Below are positions 54,874-63,746 of a stretch of DNA of 64,000 bases, piece by piece. Position 1 is the first letter of the stretch. Each line of letters opens with the position of its first letter. The notes below the pieces were generated by a model, which worked only from the letters and a program-made list of their open reading frames with translations, was not told the DNA's origin and made no database searches. The DNA is taken from the NCBI GenBank assembly GCA_029202485.1, contig CP119313.1, positions 4,898,001 through 4,962,000 on the forward strand. Reading direction: 5' to 3'. The translations under genes were made by a program, and so were the position numbers. Origin of the DNA: Candidatus Pedobacter colombiensis. GTDB lineage: Bacteria; Bacteroidota; Bacteroidia; Sphingobacteriales; Sphingobacteriaceae.

Positions 54874-56034
54874 ATGAAAAAGATTTTATTCTTTATGCCT
54901 GATAACCCTGTAAAAAAAAATGCGGGTAACAAAATCCGGGCGTTGAGCTTTCTTAATTATTTTAAATCCAGAGGCTTTCAGGTTCACTTTGTGAGCGAAT
55001 ATTATTGGGGTGAATGGAATAATCAGGATATTACTGATTTTGAACAAAGTGGATTGGCAGATAAAACCTTTATCTTACCTCGTAAAGCATCTAAAAAGAA
55101 TTTGCTTTACTATTTCTTCTGCTATAAACTACCCAACTTCTTCTATCAGAAAAAGTATGGCATATTCGCTATAAACTTTCCAGAGCTGGTTACTTACCGA
55201 CTTCAAAAAGCATTTAACAAAATCCTCAAGAACAACCAATACGATTATGTATTCATAAACTATGCAAGTTGGGCATCATTAATTGAAAACAATAAGCATA
55301 TTGCAAATGCACAAACAGTGCTTGATACTCATGATTTTTTAACTGCTCAAAATCAGTATAAATTTGATATTGGTGCCTCTTTTAAAGAAGAGATCAGGAG
55401 GCTTTCTCTTTTTAGTAAGGTATTAGCCATTTCCATAGAAGAGCAGTATCTTTTCAGTCAGTTTTGCTGGAATGAGATCTGCCTGGCCCCAATGATGATT
55501 GGAGCTCCTGCACCAAATCCAACTCCTGTTGCAGACCGAAAATTTGATCTCATATATATAGCAAGTAGAAACCCGCATAACATAGAGGCGGCAAATTGGT
55601 TTATTTCAAAGGTTTACCCACTTTTACCGCAATCTTTAAACATTTGTATTATAGGCCAGATTACAACCTATATTAAGGGCAACCATCCAAACATTACCCT
55701 TATTCCGTTTGCTGAGGATCTTAGGACCTATTATCACCAGTCAAAAATTGCCATATGTCCAATGTTATCAGGTACCGGCACTAAAATTAAAGTTATAGAG
55801 GCGCTGTCCTATCATCTCCCTATAGTTTGCAACACAAGGGGGATAGATGGATTAATCAATAAAACCAACAATGGTTGTCTGGTAAGTGATCAACCCGAAG
55901 AGTTTAGCAGACATATCATTAATCTTCTTCAGCAAACGAATACTTATGAAAAACAGTCTTTATTTGCAAAAGAAGCATTTGAATCCGGCTATGAACAAGA
56001 GTTTTGTTATCATAAACTAGACAAGCTATTTTAA
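54874..56034 (+). CDS. GT4-like glycosyltransferase
   Basis: The 386-residue protein (ATG at 54874; a Met nine codons earlier lies inside the upstream gene) has the two-Rossmann GT-B fold. It opens MKKILFFMPDNPVKKNAGNK, and a second domain includes KFDLIYIASRNPHNIEAANW. A donor-binding region ends in MLSGTGTKIKVIEALSYHLP, resembling the glycosyltransferase 1 group. It should transfer an NDP-activated sugar in surface glycan synthesis; the sugar is unknown. It follows the ABC exporter by 1 bp. Confidence 0.87.
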   Translation: MKKILFFMPDNPVKKNAGNKIRALSFLNYFKSRGFQVHFVSEYYWGEWNNQDITDFEQSGLADKTFILPRKASKKNLLYYFFCYKLPNFFYQKKYGIFAINFPELVTYRLQKAFNKILKNNQYDYVFINYASWASLIENNKHIANAQTVLDTHDFLTAQNQYKFDIGASFKEEIRRLSLFSKVLAISIEEQYLFSQFCWNEICLAPMMIGAPAPNPTPVADRKFDLIYIASRNPHNIEAANWFISKVYPLLPQSLNICIIGQITTYIKGNHPNITLIPFAEDLRTYYHQSKIAICPMLSGTGTKIKVIEALSYHLPIVCNTRGIDGLINKTNNGCLVSDQPEEFSRHIINLLQQTNTYEKQSLFAKEAFESGYEQEFCYHKLDKLF

Positions 56035-56037
56035 ATT

Positions 56038-57000
56038 ATGACGTTATTTTTCACAATTGCAACTACGAATTACCTGCCGTTTGCTGTTTCTTTATTAGAT
56101 TCAGTAAAACAACAGCATCCGGAGTTTCAAGTTTGCATCTGCCTTACTGATTATTTAAAGCCGGAAACGATAACCCAAAATAAATTGATGAGTAAACACC
56201 CTATTCTTCAGCTGCATGAATTAGCTGCCGAAGAGTTTGATTTTATTACTCAGAATTACAATCCAATGCAATTGGCGAATAGCTCAAAAGTCTTATTTGC
56301 CAAACATTTTCTTGATAAGCCAGAGATTAAACAAGTCATCTTTGGCGATTCAGACATGCTATTTTTTGGCTCTTTACCCGAAAATGTGATCAATGAGCAT
56401 GATATCATTTTTACACCACATTTTACAAGTCCACCGCCAATTGAAATGAAAAGGCAAGAGCTGGAAGTGTTAAATGCCGGCTTATTTAATGGCGGCTTTT
56501 TTAAGCTTAGAAAATCTGAGGAAACAGAAAAATACATCAGCTGGCTTAAGGAAAGGTCTGTATTAGAATGTATATATGATTTTAAAAGAGGATACTATGG
56601 CGAGCAGTTATGGCTCAATTTTGTGCCCCTTTATTTTAAAAGTGCCCACATCGAACTAAACCAAGGCTTAAATGTTGCTTACTGGAATTTGCATGAACGA
56701 ATGATTACACAGAAAGACGGTATGTTTATGGTGAATGAGTCTATCCCTCTTTCCTTTTTTCATTTTAGTGGCTGGGATTATAACAACCCTCTGGGCATTT
56801 CTAAATGGACATTGTTTAATCTGGAAATGCGGCCTGATATCAAGCCTCTACTCATCAAATACCATGAGGCTTTGAAAAACAATGAGTATGAACATTTCAT
56901 TAACATGCCAAACTATTACACAGCAAAAAACAACTCACAAAAAAAACCATTTTTTAAAAAACTAAAACATAAACTTTTTAGAAAAAAGACGAGTATATAA
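56038..57000 (+). CDS. GT-A-fold glycosyltransferase (GT8-like)
   Basis: The 320-residue protein is of nucleotide-diphospho-sugar transferase type: start TLFFTIATTNYLPFAVSLLD, strand FQVCICLTDY and metal-binding D104-S-D106 in VIFGDSDMLFFG. FNGGFFKLRKSEETEKYI and a long helical tail follow. The architecture resembles GT8-like enzymes, but the exact family is uncertain. It starts 3 bp after the GT4 gene and is co-transcribed. The lysine-rich C-terminal tail may associate with the membrane surface. Confidence 0.82.
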   Translation: MTLFFTIATTNYLPFAVSLLDSVKQQHPEFQVCICLTDYLKPETITQNKLMSKHPILQLHELAAEEFDFITQNYNPMQLANSSKVLFAKHFLDKPEIKQVIFGDSDMLFFGSLPENVINEHDIIFTPHFTSPPPIEMKRQELEVLNAGLFNGGFFKLRKSEETEKYISWLKERSVLECIYDFKRGYYGEQLWLNFVPLYFKSAHIELNQGLNVAYWNLHERMITQKDGMFMVNESIPLSFFHFSGWDYNNPLGISKWTLFNLEMRPDIKPLLIKYHEALKNNEYEHFINMPNYYTAKNNSQKKPFFKKLKHKLFRKKTSI

Positions 57001-57028
57001 AACGGCACCTACCTGATCTTATTTATTA

Positions 57029-57994
57029 ATGAAATTAAAATCTCTACTAACACGACTAGGGCTGTCAAAACCCATATTAGATTACACCTACCTCCCAGAT
57101 GAAAGCCATATAGAAGTATTAAATTGCTGGACTACTGAAGCAGAAAGACTATGGCACTATCAATATGTGAAGCATCATTTTGCTAAAAATTTATCTCAGC
57201 AGAATTCATTGCTAATCAGCTCCGTTTTCGGCCCAAAACAAGCCATCAAATTAAGTAAAAGCTATATCAAATTATTTTACACTGGTGAAAATGTAATGCG
57301 GTATCGAGACTATAAAGACCATTGTAATAATATGGTCGATCTAATGATAGGATTTGATTATCTAGACCATGAACGTTATCAACGGTTCCCCTACTGGTTG
57401 GAACCTTTCTTTTCGCCAAAAACAGATAGCAAAATGATCCGTCAAACGGTATCTAACTTTGTGAATAAAGATATTTGCAGAGAAGAGAACAAGAAATTTA
57501 CATCTTTAGTGAGCAGCCATGACGACGGAAAGATCAGAACCATATTATTCAACAGCCTCAATAAAATTGATAGAGTAACAAGTGCCGGTAAACTTTTGAA
57601 CAATTCTCAAGCATTAAATAAAGATTTTGGCGATAATAAGGAACAGTTTATCGGTCATTATAAATTCAACATTTGCCCGGAAAACTCCAACCGCAAAGGT
57701 TATGTCACAGAAAAAGTCTTTGAAGCTATAAGAAGCAATACCATCCCTATTTATTGGGGGAGCAACAACAATCCGGAACCGGATGTATTGAATAAAGATG
57801 CTATTTTATTCTATGATGGGCCAGATAGCTTAAATCGCTTAAATAAGCAGGTAGCAGAGCTGCATCATAATCCAAAGTTGTATCAGGAATTTTTGAACCA
57901 GCCTAAATTTCAGCCAAATGCAGCAGAATATATCATCCATATATTTGACAGTTTAAATACCAAAGTTCAAAAGATCTTGGCACAAAAAAATTAA
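57029..57994 (+). CDS. GT10-family glycosyltransferase (fucosyltransferase-like)
   Basis: The 321-residue protein ends in the GT10 hallmark: FNICPENSNRKGYVTEKVFE (about residues 210-235), SNTIPIYWGS, then the NPEPDVLNKDAILFYD region. Bacterial GT10 enzymes are mainly alpha-1,3-fucosyltransferases that decorate LPS or capsule. The N-terminal part is less conserved, as usual in the family. Fucose is inferred from the family, not shown. It is co-directional with the preceding transferase genes (28 bp). Confidence 0.85.
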   Translation: MKLKSLLTRLGLSKPILDYTYLPDESHIEVLNCWTTEAERLWHYQYVKHHFAKNLSQQNSLLISSVFGPKQAIKLSKSYIKLFYTGENVMRYRDYKDHCNNMVDLMIGFDYLDHERYQRFPYWLEPFFSPKTDSKMIRQTVSNFVNKDICREENKKFTSLVSSHDDGKIRTILFNSLNKIDRVTSAGKLLNNSQALNKDFGDNKEQFIGHYKFNICPENSNRKGYVTEKVFEAIRSNTIPIYWGSNNNPEPDVLNKDAILFYDGPDSLNRLNKQVAELHHNPKLYQEFLNQPKFQPNAAEYIIHIFDSLNTKVQKILAQKN

Positions 57995-58000
57995 GATTCA

Positions 58001-58807
58001 TTATACTGAAGGCCCTAGTCTTACAGACTTTAGCATTCTTTTGACAAAGTGCCGTGCATGGCTAAAAAAAGCGATCTTTTTCATCTCCTTTTCTAAAAGC
58101 TCAAATTTCTCATAGTCTTTAATAAATGCACTAAAATGTCGGTTATAAACGTCATGCCGCTCTTCATGCATTTTACCAAAGTTCTGCGGATTTGAACTAA
58201 TACCGTCCTCTGTAAAGCCGGCTATAAATCTGTCAATATAGACATAGGTACATTGGTACTTGCAAATTGCCAGCAAAAAAAACTCCCAGTCAGACACAAT
58301 TTGATATTGCTCTGTATAGCATCCAATCTGACTAAACAAAGTTCGTTTTATCAAAGTCGACTGGTGAGGAATACTTCTATCATAAAAAGTCTTAAAACTT
58401 AATTCCCGCTCTGGACGCCAATCCCGTTGATCTGATCCATTCAGCAATCGGATGTTTCCATAGACCAGATCTGCATTTAGACCCTGTGCTACAATATCTT
58501 CAAGTACCCGATCATCAATTAAAAAGTCTCCGCTATTGATAAAAAGCAAATACTCACCAGTAGCCAGTTCAATCCCTTTATTCATAGCATGAAATACCCC
58601 TCTGTCAGGCTCACTTACCCAGTGGCTTATCCTTGGTTCATGCTCAAGTATAACTTCCTTACTACCATCTGTTGATCCACCATCTACAATAATATATTCC
58701 GTATGCTCATACGTTTGACCAGTAACCGAATCTATCGTCCGCGCTAATCCTTCCTGATTATTATAATTAACAGATATAATTGATATTTTTGGATTTTTAA
58801 TGGCCAT
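58001..58807 (-). CDS. Family 2 glycosyltransferase
   Basis: The protein has 268 residues from the ATG at 58807, which gives the usual N-terminus MAIKNPKISIISVNYNNQEG. A longer frame starting at 58903 would lie inside the divergent gene. The GT2 fold has VNYNNQEGLARTIDSV and IIVDGGSTDGSKEVI. The DxD position is taken by INSGDF, and the later MNKGIELATGEYLLF motif is present. It transfers one sugar with inversion. It is read against the neighbouring GT genes and shares a 23-bp start region with the next GT4 gene. Confidence 0.9.
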   Translation of the reverse strand: MAIKNPKISIISVNYNNQEGLARTIDSVTGQTYEHTEYIIVDGGSTDGSKEVILEHEPRISHWVSEPDRGVFHAMNKGIELATGEYLLFINSGDFLIDDRVLEDIVAQGLNADLVYGNIRLLNGSDQRDWRPERELSFKTFYDRSIPHQSTLIKRTLFSQIGCYTEQYQIVSDWEFFLLAICKYQCTYVYIDRFIAGFTEDGISSNPQNFGKMHEERHDVYNRHFSAFIKDYEKFELLEKEMKKIAFFSHARHFVKRMLKSVRLGPSV

Positions 58808-58830
58808 TATAATAGATTTATACAAAAGTA
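58784..58830. promoter_or_regulatory. Overlapping divergent -7 boxes inside neighbouring coding starts
   Basis: TATTTTTG at 58784-58791 on the plus strand lies inside the GT2 gene and can serve the GT4 gene. TACTTTTG on the minus strand (58823-58830) abuts the GT4 ATG and can serve the GT2 gene. No clear -33 boxes were seen, so the assignment is tentative. Confidence 0.3.
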
Positions 58831-59925
58831 ATGATAAAAGTTCTTTTTGATCATCAGATATTCGACCGGCAAACTTATGGGGGCATTTCAAGATACTTTG
58901 CAAACATTATAAAAGGAGGCAATAGCGCAGGTGAAATAGAGATGATAAAGGGCTTTCTCTACACCAACAATTATTACCTCCAACAAAATAGTATAAACTT
59001 TAGTGAATTGTTGCTATCTACTTTTCTTAAAAAATCAAAACATATATATAAAAAAAACAACAACTACTGTAATCGACTCCTAAGTAGAGGTAATTTCGAG
59101 GTTTTTCATCCAACGTATTTTGACACCTATTTTCTTGATCAACTAAAAAAGCCATTGGTCATAACAATACATGACATGACTTATGAAGAAATGCCAGAAT
59201 ATTTCCCAAATAATGACCCCTTACCGGAGCAAAAAAGACTTTTGGCAAATCGGGCAGATAAGATCATAGCAATCTCAGAAACCACCAAAACAGATATTAT
59301 TAAACATCTTCAGGTAGATGCGAACAAAATCCATGTCATTCCTCATGGTATAGACAATAAAGCTCCAAAATATGAGGAAGTTGAAAACTTACCAGAAAAC
59401 TACCTCCTTTTTGTTGGTAGCCGCAGTGGCTACAAAAATTTTTTCATGTTTGCCCGTGCATTTAAAATACTCACCGAGAAGCACAAAGACATAGTTTTAT
59501 TACTTGCTGGCGGAGGTCCACTGGAAACCGGCGATTCTGAATTTTTGATCCGCAATGGGATTTTTGATAAAACAAGACAAATTTCGGCAACTGACTCACA
59601 ATTAAATATGCTCTACAAAAATGCCTTATGCTTCGTTTTCCCTTCCTTGTATGAAGGTTTTGGAATTCCGATACTAGAAGCCTTCAAAAATAACTGCCCT
59701 GTGATACTCAGCAATTGCAGTTGTTTTCCAGAAATTGCTGGCGATGCCGCTTTATATTTTAATCCCGATTCTATCGAATCACTCGCTCATCAAATAGAAA
59801 CACTAATAACAAACAAATCTCTAAAAAGCAAACTAATCACCGCTGGCAAGAAAAAACTGGAAACATATACGCTTGACAAATGTATCAAACAGACAATCGA
59901 ACTTTATAAATCGCTTGTTGATTAA
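58831..59925 (+). CDS. Family 4 glycosyltransferase
   Basis: The 364-residue GT-B enzyme opens IKVLFDHQIFDRQTYGGISRYFANI, a classic GT4 acceptor-domain start. It continues with VITIHDMTYEEMPEYFP, then the donor domain with LLFVGSRSGYKNFFMFARAF and the E-x7-E-type FPSLYEGFGIPILEAF. It belongs to the glycosyltransferase 1/GT4 group (mannosyl- or glucosyl-type); the sugar is not determined. It is followed by the HlpA-like transferase after 22 bp. Confidence 0.9.
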   Translation: MIKVLFDHQIFDRQTYGGISRYFANIIKGGNSAGEIEMIKGFLYTNNYYLQQNSINFSELLLSTFLKKSKHIYKKNNNYCNRLLSRGNFEVFHPTYFDTYFLDQLKKPLVITIHDMTYEEMPEYFPNNDPLPEQKRLLANRADKIIAISETTKTDIIKHLQVDANKIHVIPHGIDNKAPKYEEVENLPENYLLFVGSRSGYKNFFMFARAFKILTEKHKDIVLLLAGGGPLETGDSEFLIRNGIFDKTRQISATDSQLNMLYKNALCFVFPSLYEGFGIPILEAFKNNCPVILSNCSCFPEIAGDAALYFNPDSIESLAHQIETLITNKSLKSKLITAGKKKLETYTLDKCIKQTIELYKSLVD

Positions 59926-59947
59926 TTGCTAAAAGAACTCAATATAT

Positions 59948-60889
59948 ATGGAAAATTATCAAGTAAAATCCCCAGTATTATTTCTGATATTCAATAGACC
60001 CGATACAACTGAAAGAGTTTTTGAACAAATAAGAATAGCAAGGCCTGCCAAATTGTATATAGCCGCTGATGGGCCCAGATTAGGTAAAGAAGGTGAAGAT
60101 AAATTGTGTAGAGACACGCTTTCCATAGTCGACAAGGTAGATTGGGACTGCGAGGTGAGAACCCGCTTTCAAAAAAGCAATCTCGGCTGTAAAAATGCGA
60201 TTTCTTCTGCAATAGATTGGTTTTTTGAAAATGAAGAAGAAGGTATTATTCTGGAAGATGATTGTTTACCTGCAAATAGCTTCTTTTATTACTGTGATAC
60301 ACTATTGGAAAAGTACAGACTGGATACACGCATTAGACATATTGCAGGATGTAACCTTCACCGAACAGAAACCTGGGGCACAGCCTCTACTTACTTTGCA
60401 AATCAAACACATGTTTGGGGTTGGGCAAGTTGGCGAAGGGTATGGAAGGATTATGATAAAGAACTGACAGCATATCATGAAGATGAAATCAGACATCAAT
60501 TAAGTAATATCTTTAATGACTCCTTTGTCTTGGATACCTGGGTGAACATATTCAAAGATGTTAAAGCCGGTAAAATTGACACCTGGGATTATCAACTTGC
60601 ATTTATAAATTATTTTAACAATAGCCTTTCCATTAATCCGAATGTCAACCTTATTTCAAATATCGGCTTTGGTGAAGCGGCTACGCACACTTTTGATCCC
60701 AATCATACGTATTCAAATATCCCCTTAGGAGAAATTTCGGAAATCACCTTTCCTAAATATACCTTGCCCGAAAAGGCTGCAGATTATGCTATGTTTGTAC
60801 GTGACTTCAATTTAAAAGAGCGATGGAGAAAGCACAATAAGTTAAAATACAAGATAAAAAGATGGTTTAAGAAAAAGTTTAGCAGCTAA
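59948..60889 (+). CDS. Nucleotide-diphospho-sugar transferase-like protein (HlpA-like)
   Basis: The 313-residue protein has a GT-A-like pattern: SPVLFLIFNRPDTTERVFEQ, LYIAADGPR, the CKNAISSAIDWFF helix and the acidic EDDCLP at 103-108, which probably binds metal-sugar nucleotide. HVWGWASWRRVW is characteristic of the group named hemolytic protein HlpA-like in Bacteroidota clusters. Its activity is not established. It overlaps the next gene on the other strand by 11 bp at the 3' ends. Confidence 0.8.
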   Translation: MENYQVKSPVLFLIFNRPDTTERVFEQIRIARPAKLYIAADGPRLGKEGEDKLCRDTLSIVDKVDWDCEVRTRFQKSNLGCKNAISSAIDWFFENEEEGIILEDDCLPANSFFYYCDTLLEKYRLDTRIRHIAGCNLHRTETWGTASTYFANQTHVWGWASWRRVWKDYDKELTAYHEDEIRHQLSNIFNDSFVLDTWVNIFKDVKAGKIDTWDYQLAFINYFNNSLSINPNVNLISNIGFGEAATHTFDPNHTYSNIPLGEISEITFPKYTLPEKAADYAMFVRDFNLKERWRKHNKLKYKIKRWFKKKFSS

Positions 60890-61475
60890 ACACATTTTCT
60901 CCATACGTACCCTGATATGCTTTTATCCCTAATCTTGCAATTTCATAATGCCGTTCTTTTCCTTTAAGATAATTTTTCACACCCCACTCTATTGGATCTA
61001 AGTTCTCTTTTGAATAGTTCAGTGAGTTGATAATTTCAAGGAACCGGGATTTCTTCGCACAATATAAGAAAGTATGATATCCCACACCTTCATAAATATC
61101 ACTATCGTCTTTAAAGATGCTATCGTAATCAGAAGCCAATAACCTGACCTTATTAAAAAAAGAGTTATCCTCAAGCATATATCTACCAGTTAATTTGATA
61201 ATGAGATCATTTTCATCAAAAGAAGCGTGTTCGATGAAAGCTTTAAGATGTTGCATTTCATTGAGGCCCTTTTCTGGATATTTATTCTGAACGTTACTGT
61301 AATGAACATTATGCTCATTTAAATAATCTTCATCGGAAGAAGCACATTCTAAAATTGTATAGGAGTCAAATAAATAATCAAATTGCAAGGCCCTTTCAAT
61401 TGATTGAATGTACAACCACTTCCTTTCCTGATAATGGTTTTCAATATTAGCTGTTGTAATAATTAAATGAATCAT
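60879..61475 (-). CDS. Putative GT-A-like glycan protein, 198 residues
   Basis: The protein is short and I cannot assign a family firmly. It opens with MIHLIITTANIENHYQERK and contains DENDLIIKLTGRYMLEDN (TGRY at 96-99), a pattern seen in small glycosyltransferase-like proteins of surface glycan clusters. It has no signal peptide or membrane helix. The acceptor or donor is unknown. Its reading direction matches the acyltransferase gene upstream (37 bp). Confidence 0.6.
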   Translation of the reverse strand: MIHLIITTANIENHYQERKWLYIQSIERALQFDYLFDSYTILECASSDEDYLNEHNVHYSNVQNKYPEKGLNEMQHLKAFIEHASFDENDLIIKLTGRYMLEDNSFFNKVRLLASDYDSIFKDDSDIYEGVGYHTFLYCAKKSRFLEIINSLNYSKENLDPIEWGVKNYLKGKERHYEIARLGIKAYQGTYGENVFSC

Positions 61476-61512
61476 TAGAAGAGTTCGTTATTTTAAATTA
61501 TGTAAACAAAGC

Positions 61513-62595
61513 TTAACCTGCGCCTATAGACCATTTAAAGCTCGTATGTCGAATTATCGTTACCAGGCCAAAACTAATCATATAAGTGACTAAAAACCTT
61601 AAAATACTGTAAGACATAGCGTCTATAAGTGTTATAGTATTCATATTATATTTAAATGGCCTGAAGATTTCACCTACTGCATGTGTTATTATTATCCAAT
61701 GCACAAGGTATATACCAAAAGTGGTTTCCCTTGGATTTAAATATTTATTAATCATGGAAATTGGCCCATTCTTTAACAACAACAAGAAAAAAAATAGAGA
61801 ATATAAAATATTAGTAAAACGCAAAGTATTATATGCATCATTGATACCTAGTTCCCTCAAATACACAGCTTCTAAATCCGCAAATAAAAAGAACAAACAT
61901 GTAACAGCAACAATTATCCAAATTGAAACCCTACTTAGCCATAAATTAAATTGATCGTAATACTTATTTAGTATCACCCCTAACCACAGATAAAATACAA
62001 ATCCGAACAATGCCGTACTATGACTAGTAATAATCCATTTATGATATAGATTAACACTATAAAATAAGGAAACTATAGCCAAAACTACTCCAAACCAAAG
62101 CTTGTAGATGTACTTTTTAAAAATAAGCAGGATACCAATGCAAATCAGAAAATTTAAAATAAACCAAAAACTTGTGAAAAAGATAGTATGATGGTATTGC
62201 TCAAGTAAATAGGAATAAAAATTCGAAGGAAATTCATTCCAACCCCGCCTGAAACATTTTATAATAAGAGTTATTACATTTAGAGCGATCAGCACATTAA
62301 TCCATAATAACCACGGCTTTATGGTATTTTTAAACCTGTTTTTAAGATACTCCCAAGGAGTATACTCAGTAAATTTATGATTAATAAGAAAACCCGCGAT
62401 TAGAAAAAATGCAATAGTTGAAAACTTAAAAAACTGCATTACTGAAGCTTGAAACATACTGGAATAGAAATTCTCGTAATGTGGCTCGCCAATCATTGTA
62501 CAGTGTTCAAACACAATCCCAATCATTGATATGCACCTGATTGTATCTACAAATTCAAAATTTTTACCTTTACGTTTCGTTTTTACTAGCTCCAT
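61513..62595 (-). CDS. Acyltransferase 3 family membrane protein
   Basis: The 360-residue protein has about ten membrane helices. It opens with FEFVDTIRCISMIGIVFEHC, in which the Arg and His are the typical AT3 residues. FFKFSTIAFFLIAGFLINH and the final YLVHWIIITHAVGE segment are also family-like. AT3 proteins pass an acyl (often acetyl) group across the membrane to modify surface glycans. It has no fused SGNH domain, but an SGNH hydrolase gene lies directly upstream in the same direction (97 bp). Confidence 0.9.
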   Translation of the reverse strand: MELVKTKRKGKNFEFVDTIRCISMIGIVFEHCTMIGEPHYENFYSSMFQASVMQFFKFSTIAFFLIAGFLINHKFTEYTPWEYLKNRFKNTIKPWLLWINVLIALNVITLIIKCFRRGWNEFPSNFYSYLLEQYHHTIFFTSFWFILNFLICIGILLIFKKYIYKLWFGVVLAIVSLFYSVNLYHKWIITSHSTALFGFVFYLWLGVILNKYYDQFNLWLSRVSIWIIVAVTCLFFLFADLEAVYLRELGINDAYNTLRFTNILYSLFFFLLLLKNGPISMINKYLNPRETTFGIYLVHWIIITHAVGEIFRPFKYNMNTITLIDAMSYSILRFLVTYMISFGLVTIIRHTSFKWSIGAG

Positions 62596-62692
62596 CTAAA
62601 AAATCAATCCTAATTTTTTAAAGAAACAACCTTTAATTGGATTAGAAAAAAGATTAACAATATAGTTACCTCCCAAGGCTATTTCATTAGTC

Positions 62693-63676
62693 TCAGTGAA
62701 CAATCACAATCTTCTTGGTAAACCTTAGGTCAAGCATTTCAAAAACCAGGAAATACATCCCTGGAGAATATTGTAATGTAGAAATTTCCTCCTCATGATA
62801 ACCTGCATTTCTATAATCGTCAAAAACAACACCAATGCGCTGTCCCATAACATTGTACAGGCTAACTTTAACTGCAGCGGCAGATGATAAATTAAATCTA
62901 AGTTTTGTAAATGCATTAGCGGGATTAGGGTAATTCTGTAAAACACCGGCTGCCTGAAAGCGTTCAGAAATCATTTGATTAATTGCATCAAAAAAAACGA
63001 AAGCCAAAACATGATAGCCTCTGGCATTTGGATGGATATCATCTGAATACAATTGCTTATTCCTTCCTATAACAGCATTAAAATCAGCTAAGCCAATATT
63101 TAATTCTTTTGTAAGACTAGCATAAGCTGCATTAATCTGGTCAATCACCCGATTTCTACGTTGAGCAAGTCTTGCATCGGAGCCCTTACCTGGTGGCTCA
63201 ACAAAATATTGAAGTGTACCAATAATAACTGTCAGGTTATGATTTTTTGCACGGGTAACCATTTCGCGCATATTGGCAATGGTAGTACTCACCCTTGCCT
63301 TGCCATCCGCGATTTGAACGGCATCATTAGCCCCCATTAAAATCAGTAAAAATCCGCTCTGATTAGCTATTGCCACATCAAAACGATTTAATCCTTCAGT
63401 GGTTGTTTCACCGGCGATACCATAATTTGTAATCACAATAGGCTTTCCTTTATAACAGTTCTCAAGGAAAGATTTTAATGGCCCTTGAAAATTCAAAGGA
63501 GCAGGAACTCCTTGTACAGTACTCGCGCCAAAGGTTACGATATTGATGCTGTCTTTATTATAAAACTGAGCAAAAGGTCCACAAACGGGCGGTCTTCCTT
63601 GCGCAAAACACACAAAACTGAGTAATGTAAATAAACATGCTAAACCAAATCCCCTGATCATATTATAAACCCCCAT
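62693..63676 (-). CDS. SGNH/GDSL hydrolase with T9SS C-terminal sorting domain
   Basis: The 327-residue secreted enzyme has a signal peptide (residues about 6-25, ending FAQG). SGNH motifs are block I TFGASTVQG (nucleophile Ser), NYGIAGETTTEGLNRF, block III LLILMGANDA and block V SDDIHPNARGYHVL (Asp-x-x-His). A C-terminal type IX sorting domain covers about 245-327 (LQNYPNPANAFTKLRF, VKVSLYNVMGQRI, KKIVIVH). It should be carried across the outer membrane and anchored or released. It could deacylate or transfer acyl groups on surface glycans. The ATG at 63661 is an alternative start. Confidence 0.9.
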   Translation of the reverse strand: MGVYNMIRGFGLACLFTLLSFVCFAQGRPPVCGPFAQFYNKDSINIVTFGASTVQGVPAPLNFQGPLKSFLENCYKGKPIVITNYGIAGETTTEGLNRFDVAIANQSGFLLILMGANDAVQIADGKARVSTTIANMREMVTRAKNHNLTVIIGTLQYFVEPPGKGSDARLAQRRNRVIDQINAAYASLTKELNIGLADFNAVIGRNKQLYSDDIHPNARGYHVLAFVFFDAINQMISERFQAAGVLQNYPNPANAFTKLRFNLSSAAAVKVSLYNVMGQRIGVVFDDYRNAGYHEEEISTLQYSPGMYFLVFEMLDLRFTKKIVIVH

Positions 63677-63746
63677 TCAAGGATGAATAGAAGGCTTCTC
63701 AAATTTAAATTTTAAATCCAAGACTTCTAGGTTTTTTCACCTTTAA

